Assembly: GCA_900553115.1 (NCBI GenBank)
Contig: USCF01000043.1
Coordinates: 1-8,185 of the forward strand
Length of the DNA stretch: 8,185 bases
From: an uncultured Alphaproteobacteria bacterium
GTDB lineage: Bacteria > Pseudomonadota > Alphaproteobacteria > RF32 > CAG-239
Reading direction: 5' to 3'
Notes under the pieces: model-generated
The model's input: only the letters and a program-made list of their open reading frames with translations
Told to the model about the DNA's origin: nothing
The model's database searches: none
In this document: positions 6,918 to 8,185 of the stretch, piece after piece
Numbering within the stretch: position 1 is the first letter of the stretch
Layout: each line of letters starts with the position of its first letter
Position numbers and translations under genes: made by a program

Positions 6918-7561
6918 TTTTTCTTTACCTCAGTCAAACAAAAAACATAACCCTCTTTGCCTTTTTCCACCTCAAAAGGCCGAGCATAAAAATTTTCAAA
7001 AATATCAACAGTCATCTGCCAATTTTTATCTGCTTCTTCAAGCTCCGCATATCCACTATGTCCTTTTGGTAAAACATATTCGGTATTTTTAGAATTTAGT
7101 CCTGTTGTGCATTTCAAAATTTTATCTACAGATGCAACAGCGCGGGCGGTTATATAGTCAACATTTTTAAATACAACGTTTTCAGCCCGATTATTTATAA
7201 CTTCAACATTTGTTAAACCAAGTCTTGAGCAGACATCTTTTAAATACAATGTTTTTTTAGTTATACTTTCTATAAGAACAATTTTTAGAGCCGGAAATTT
7301 TTCTTGACACGCAATAGCTAATACTATACCCGGAAAACCAGAACCGCTGCCGACATCAACAAGTAATTTAGCATCATCACGAATATAATCTATCAACTGT
7401 AAAGAATCCAATAAATGCCGTGTTTTCAATTCTTTTTCAGCATTTTTGCTAACAAGATTAATTTTTTGGTTCCACTCCAAAAGTATTTGCATAAAATCTT
7501 TCAATTTTTGCAGTGTTTCACGTGAAACATTATACTTTAAAACTTCTTCATCAAAATTCAT
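6914..7561 (-). CDS. rsmG: 16S rRNA (guanine527-N7)-methyltransferase RsmG (GidB)
   Basis: RsmG uses S-adenosylmethionine to methylate N7 of G527 (E. coli numbering) in 16S rRNA. I place the start at the ATG at 7561, giving 215 residues, the usual length. It has an excellent ribosome site (AGAGGTGA), and the product then begins MNFDEEVLKYNVSRETLQKL as in the family. A TTG at 7609 would add 16 unconserved residues with no ribosome site. Family motifs seen are EWNQKINLVS (29-38), RHLLDSL (48-54), the SAM-binding loop DVGSGSGFPGI (69-79), ITARAVAS (137-144) and LPKG (164-167). Residues 12-16 (VSRET) are encoded by a perfect parS site. The gene leads the rsmG-parA-parB operon and overlaps parA by 4 bases, an arrangement common around bacterial replication origins. 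Confidence 0.96.
   Translation of the reverse strand: MNFDEEVLKYNVSRETLQKLKDFMQILLEWNQKINLVSKNAEKELKTRHLLDSLQLIDYIRDDAKLLVDVGSGSGFPGIVLAIACQEKFPALKIVLIESITKKTLYLKDVCSRLGLTNVEVINNRAENVVFKNVDYITARAVASVDKILKCTTGLNSKNTEYVLPKGHSGYAELEEADKNWQMTVDIFENFYARPFEVEKGKEGYVFCLTEVKKK
7514..7529. promoter_or_regulatory. parS: parS centromere site (ParB binding palindrome) inside rsmG
   Basis: TGTTTCACGTGAAACA is a perfect 16-bp palindrome identical to the near-universal bacterial parS consensus. It lies within the rsmG coding region, covering the last base of codon 11 through codon 16 (VSRET), about 30 bases after the start codon and about 1.4 kb upstream of parB. It is the nucleation site for ParB in this window. 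I found no second full copy; partial matches elsewhere are not palindromic. Confidence 0.95.
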
Positions 7562-7563
7562 TT

Positions 7564-7571
7564 TCACCTCT
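7564..7571 (-). promoter_or_regulatory. Strong Shine-Dalgarno that fixes the rsmG start at 7561
   Basis: On the minus strand AGAGGTGA lies immediately before AA and the ATG at 7561-7559 and matches the anti-SD of 16S rRNA over eight bases (relative to AAGGAGGTGA, with one internal G absent from the GGAGG core). It decides the start against the upstream in-frame TTG at 7609. Confidence 0.85.
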
Positions 7572-7577
7572 AAACAT

Positions 7578-7606
7578 AGCGTATTCGTTATTTTGGTTTT
7601 ATGCAA
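7578..7606 (-). promoter_or_regulatory. Possible weak sigma70-like promoter of the rsmG-parAB operon
   Basis: In the 65-bp gap between the PHP gene and rsmG, the minus strand has TTGCAT (7606-7601) and TACGCT (7583-7578) separated by 17 bases. Both hexamers match the consensus only partly. The gap is the only intergenic space upstream of rsmG in the window, so a promoter there is reasonable, but the sequence support is weak and AT-rich DNA gives such matches by chance. Confidence 0.25.
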
Positions 7607-7626
7607 CAAAATATATGGGTTATTAA

Positions 7627-8185
7627 CTAAAACTTCAGTCGATTAAAAATTTTGTATTTTTGTAAAGTCTCCTCAGCCAACTCAAATTTATAACCTAACT
7701 CATTTGTAGCATGTGCGTCATCGCTTATAACAAATGGTATCTTTAGTTCTGATGACTCAGCCAAAATCCATTGGCATGGATAAAAATCATTTATTTTTCG
7801 TAGGCCTTTAGTGCTTATTTCCAGAGCAACCTTATTTTTTTGCAAAGCTGCAAGAATATCTTGTTTTTCTTTTTTAAACATATCAGCCGCGCAAATTGCA
7901 TCTCCAAACTTTCGAGCATAATCAATATGCGCTAAAAATTTAAATACACCACTTTCAACTGCTTTTTTAATTGTTACAAAATGACGATGTAAAAACTCCT
8001 GCTGGATTTTTATATCTGGATACAAGAAAGGCAAATCATATAAATCAAAAATGTTTTCACATTTTTCATCAAAAAGCATATGATTTCCGGTTAACACATA
8101 GTCATAATCAAGTTGCGATAAAAAATCTTTTAATTCATCTAACCAACCGTCATAGGTAAAACAATCAACTTCAAAGCCGACATAT
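7627..8185 (-). CDS. PHP-family histidinol-phosphatase-like enzyme, 5' end beyond the window
   Basis: The reading frame stays open to the right edge, so this is a partial gene with 185 C-terminal residues visible; full-length family members are about 260-280. A GTG at 8097 is internal, since conserved residues lie before it. Reading from the edge, GFEVD (E5), TGNHM (H35), AHIDYARKFG (H86, D88), LEISTKGLRK (121-130) and ISDDAHATNELGYKF (D155, D156, H158) match the later metal-binding motifs of PHP phosphoesterases, and the KGLRK plus FYP pattern is that of the HisK/HisJ-type histidinol-phosphatase (EC 3.1.3.15; histidinol phosphate to histidinol, step eight of histidine synthesis). The first motif (HxH) must lie outside. 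The gene ends 65 bases before rsmG, in the same direction. Another PHP phosphatase with a different substrate is possible. Confidence 0.8.
   Translation of the reverse strand, partial: YVGFEVDCFTYDGWLDELKDFLSQLDYDYVLTGNHMLFDEKCENIFDLYDLPFLYPDIKIQQEFLHRHFVTIKKAVESGVFKFLAHIDYARKFGDAICAADMFKKEKQDILAALQKNKVALEISTKGLRKINDFYPCQWILAESSELKIPFVISDDAHATNELGYKFELAEETLQKYKIFNRLKF

Noticed and set aside
7122..7130. TTATCTACA, one mismatch from a DnaA box, near the partition genes
   Set aside because: A single imperfect copy within rsmG coding sequence, with no cluster of boxes or AT-rich unwinding region, does not support an origin.
7562..7609. Longer rsmG starting at TTG 7609 (16 extra residues)
   Set aside because: The extra residues do not resemble RsmG, the TTG has no ribosome site, and the ATG at 7561 has a near-perfect one.
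8095..8097. GTG at 8097 as the start of the PHP-family gene
   Set aside because: The frame stays open to the window edge, and the upstream residues (GFEVD, DYDYV) are conserved family sequence, so the gene is cut by the window and does not start here.

Overview
The window is a compact, gene-dense stretch of an AT-rich bacterial chromosome (roughly 40% GC by eye). It carries housekeeping genes for chromosome segregation and replication, not a mobile or accessory island. The order rsmG-parA-parB, a proteobacterial-type DnaE alpha subunit with a degenerate PHP domain, and a Spy/LTxxQ-type periplasmic protein point to a Gram-negative, probably alphaproteobacterial, host. An AT-rich uncultured or gut-associated lineage is possible, but that placement is inference. 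No tRNA, rRNA, CRISPR, insertion sequence or phage gene was seen.

Layout. The only plus-strand gene lies at the left end (29-484), a small secreted LTxxQ-motif protein closed by a strong intrinsic terminator (494-528). Everything else is on the minus strand, transcribed right to left. A PHP-family histidinol-phosphatase-like gene enters from beyond the right edge and ends at 7627. A 65-bp gap follows, then rsmG (start corrected to 7561), parA (4-bp overlap), parB (abutting) and a small cysteine-rich ferredoxin-thioredoxin-reductase-like protein (10-bp gap). After a 42-bp gap holding a GC-rich hairpin come dnaE and, 1 bp after it, an uncharacterised six-helix membrane protein that converges on the Spy-like gene. 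No gap exceeds 70 bp.

How the genes fit together. ParA and ParB are the chromosome-partition ATPase and CTP-dependent clamp. Their centromere site is present as a perfect 16-bp parS palindrome inside the 5' end of rsmG (7514-7529), where it also encodes the RsmG peptide VSRET. DnaE is the replicative polymerase. The redox-type protein between parB and dnaE and the membrane protein after dnaE are the two genes whose roles are not explained by their neighbours.

Most interesting points: the parS site embedded in coding sequence; the FTR-like protein with non-canonical cysteine spacing inside the partition operon; and the hairpin with T-tract that sits directly against the dnaE start codon, which lacks a Shine-Dalgarno sequence.
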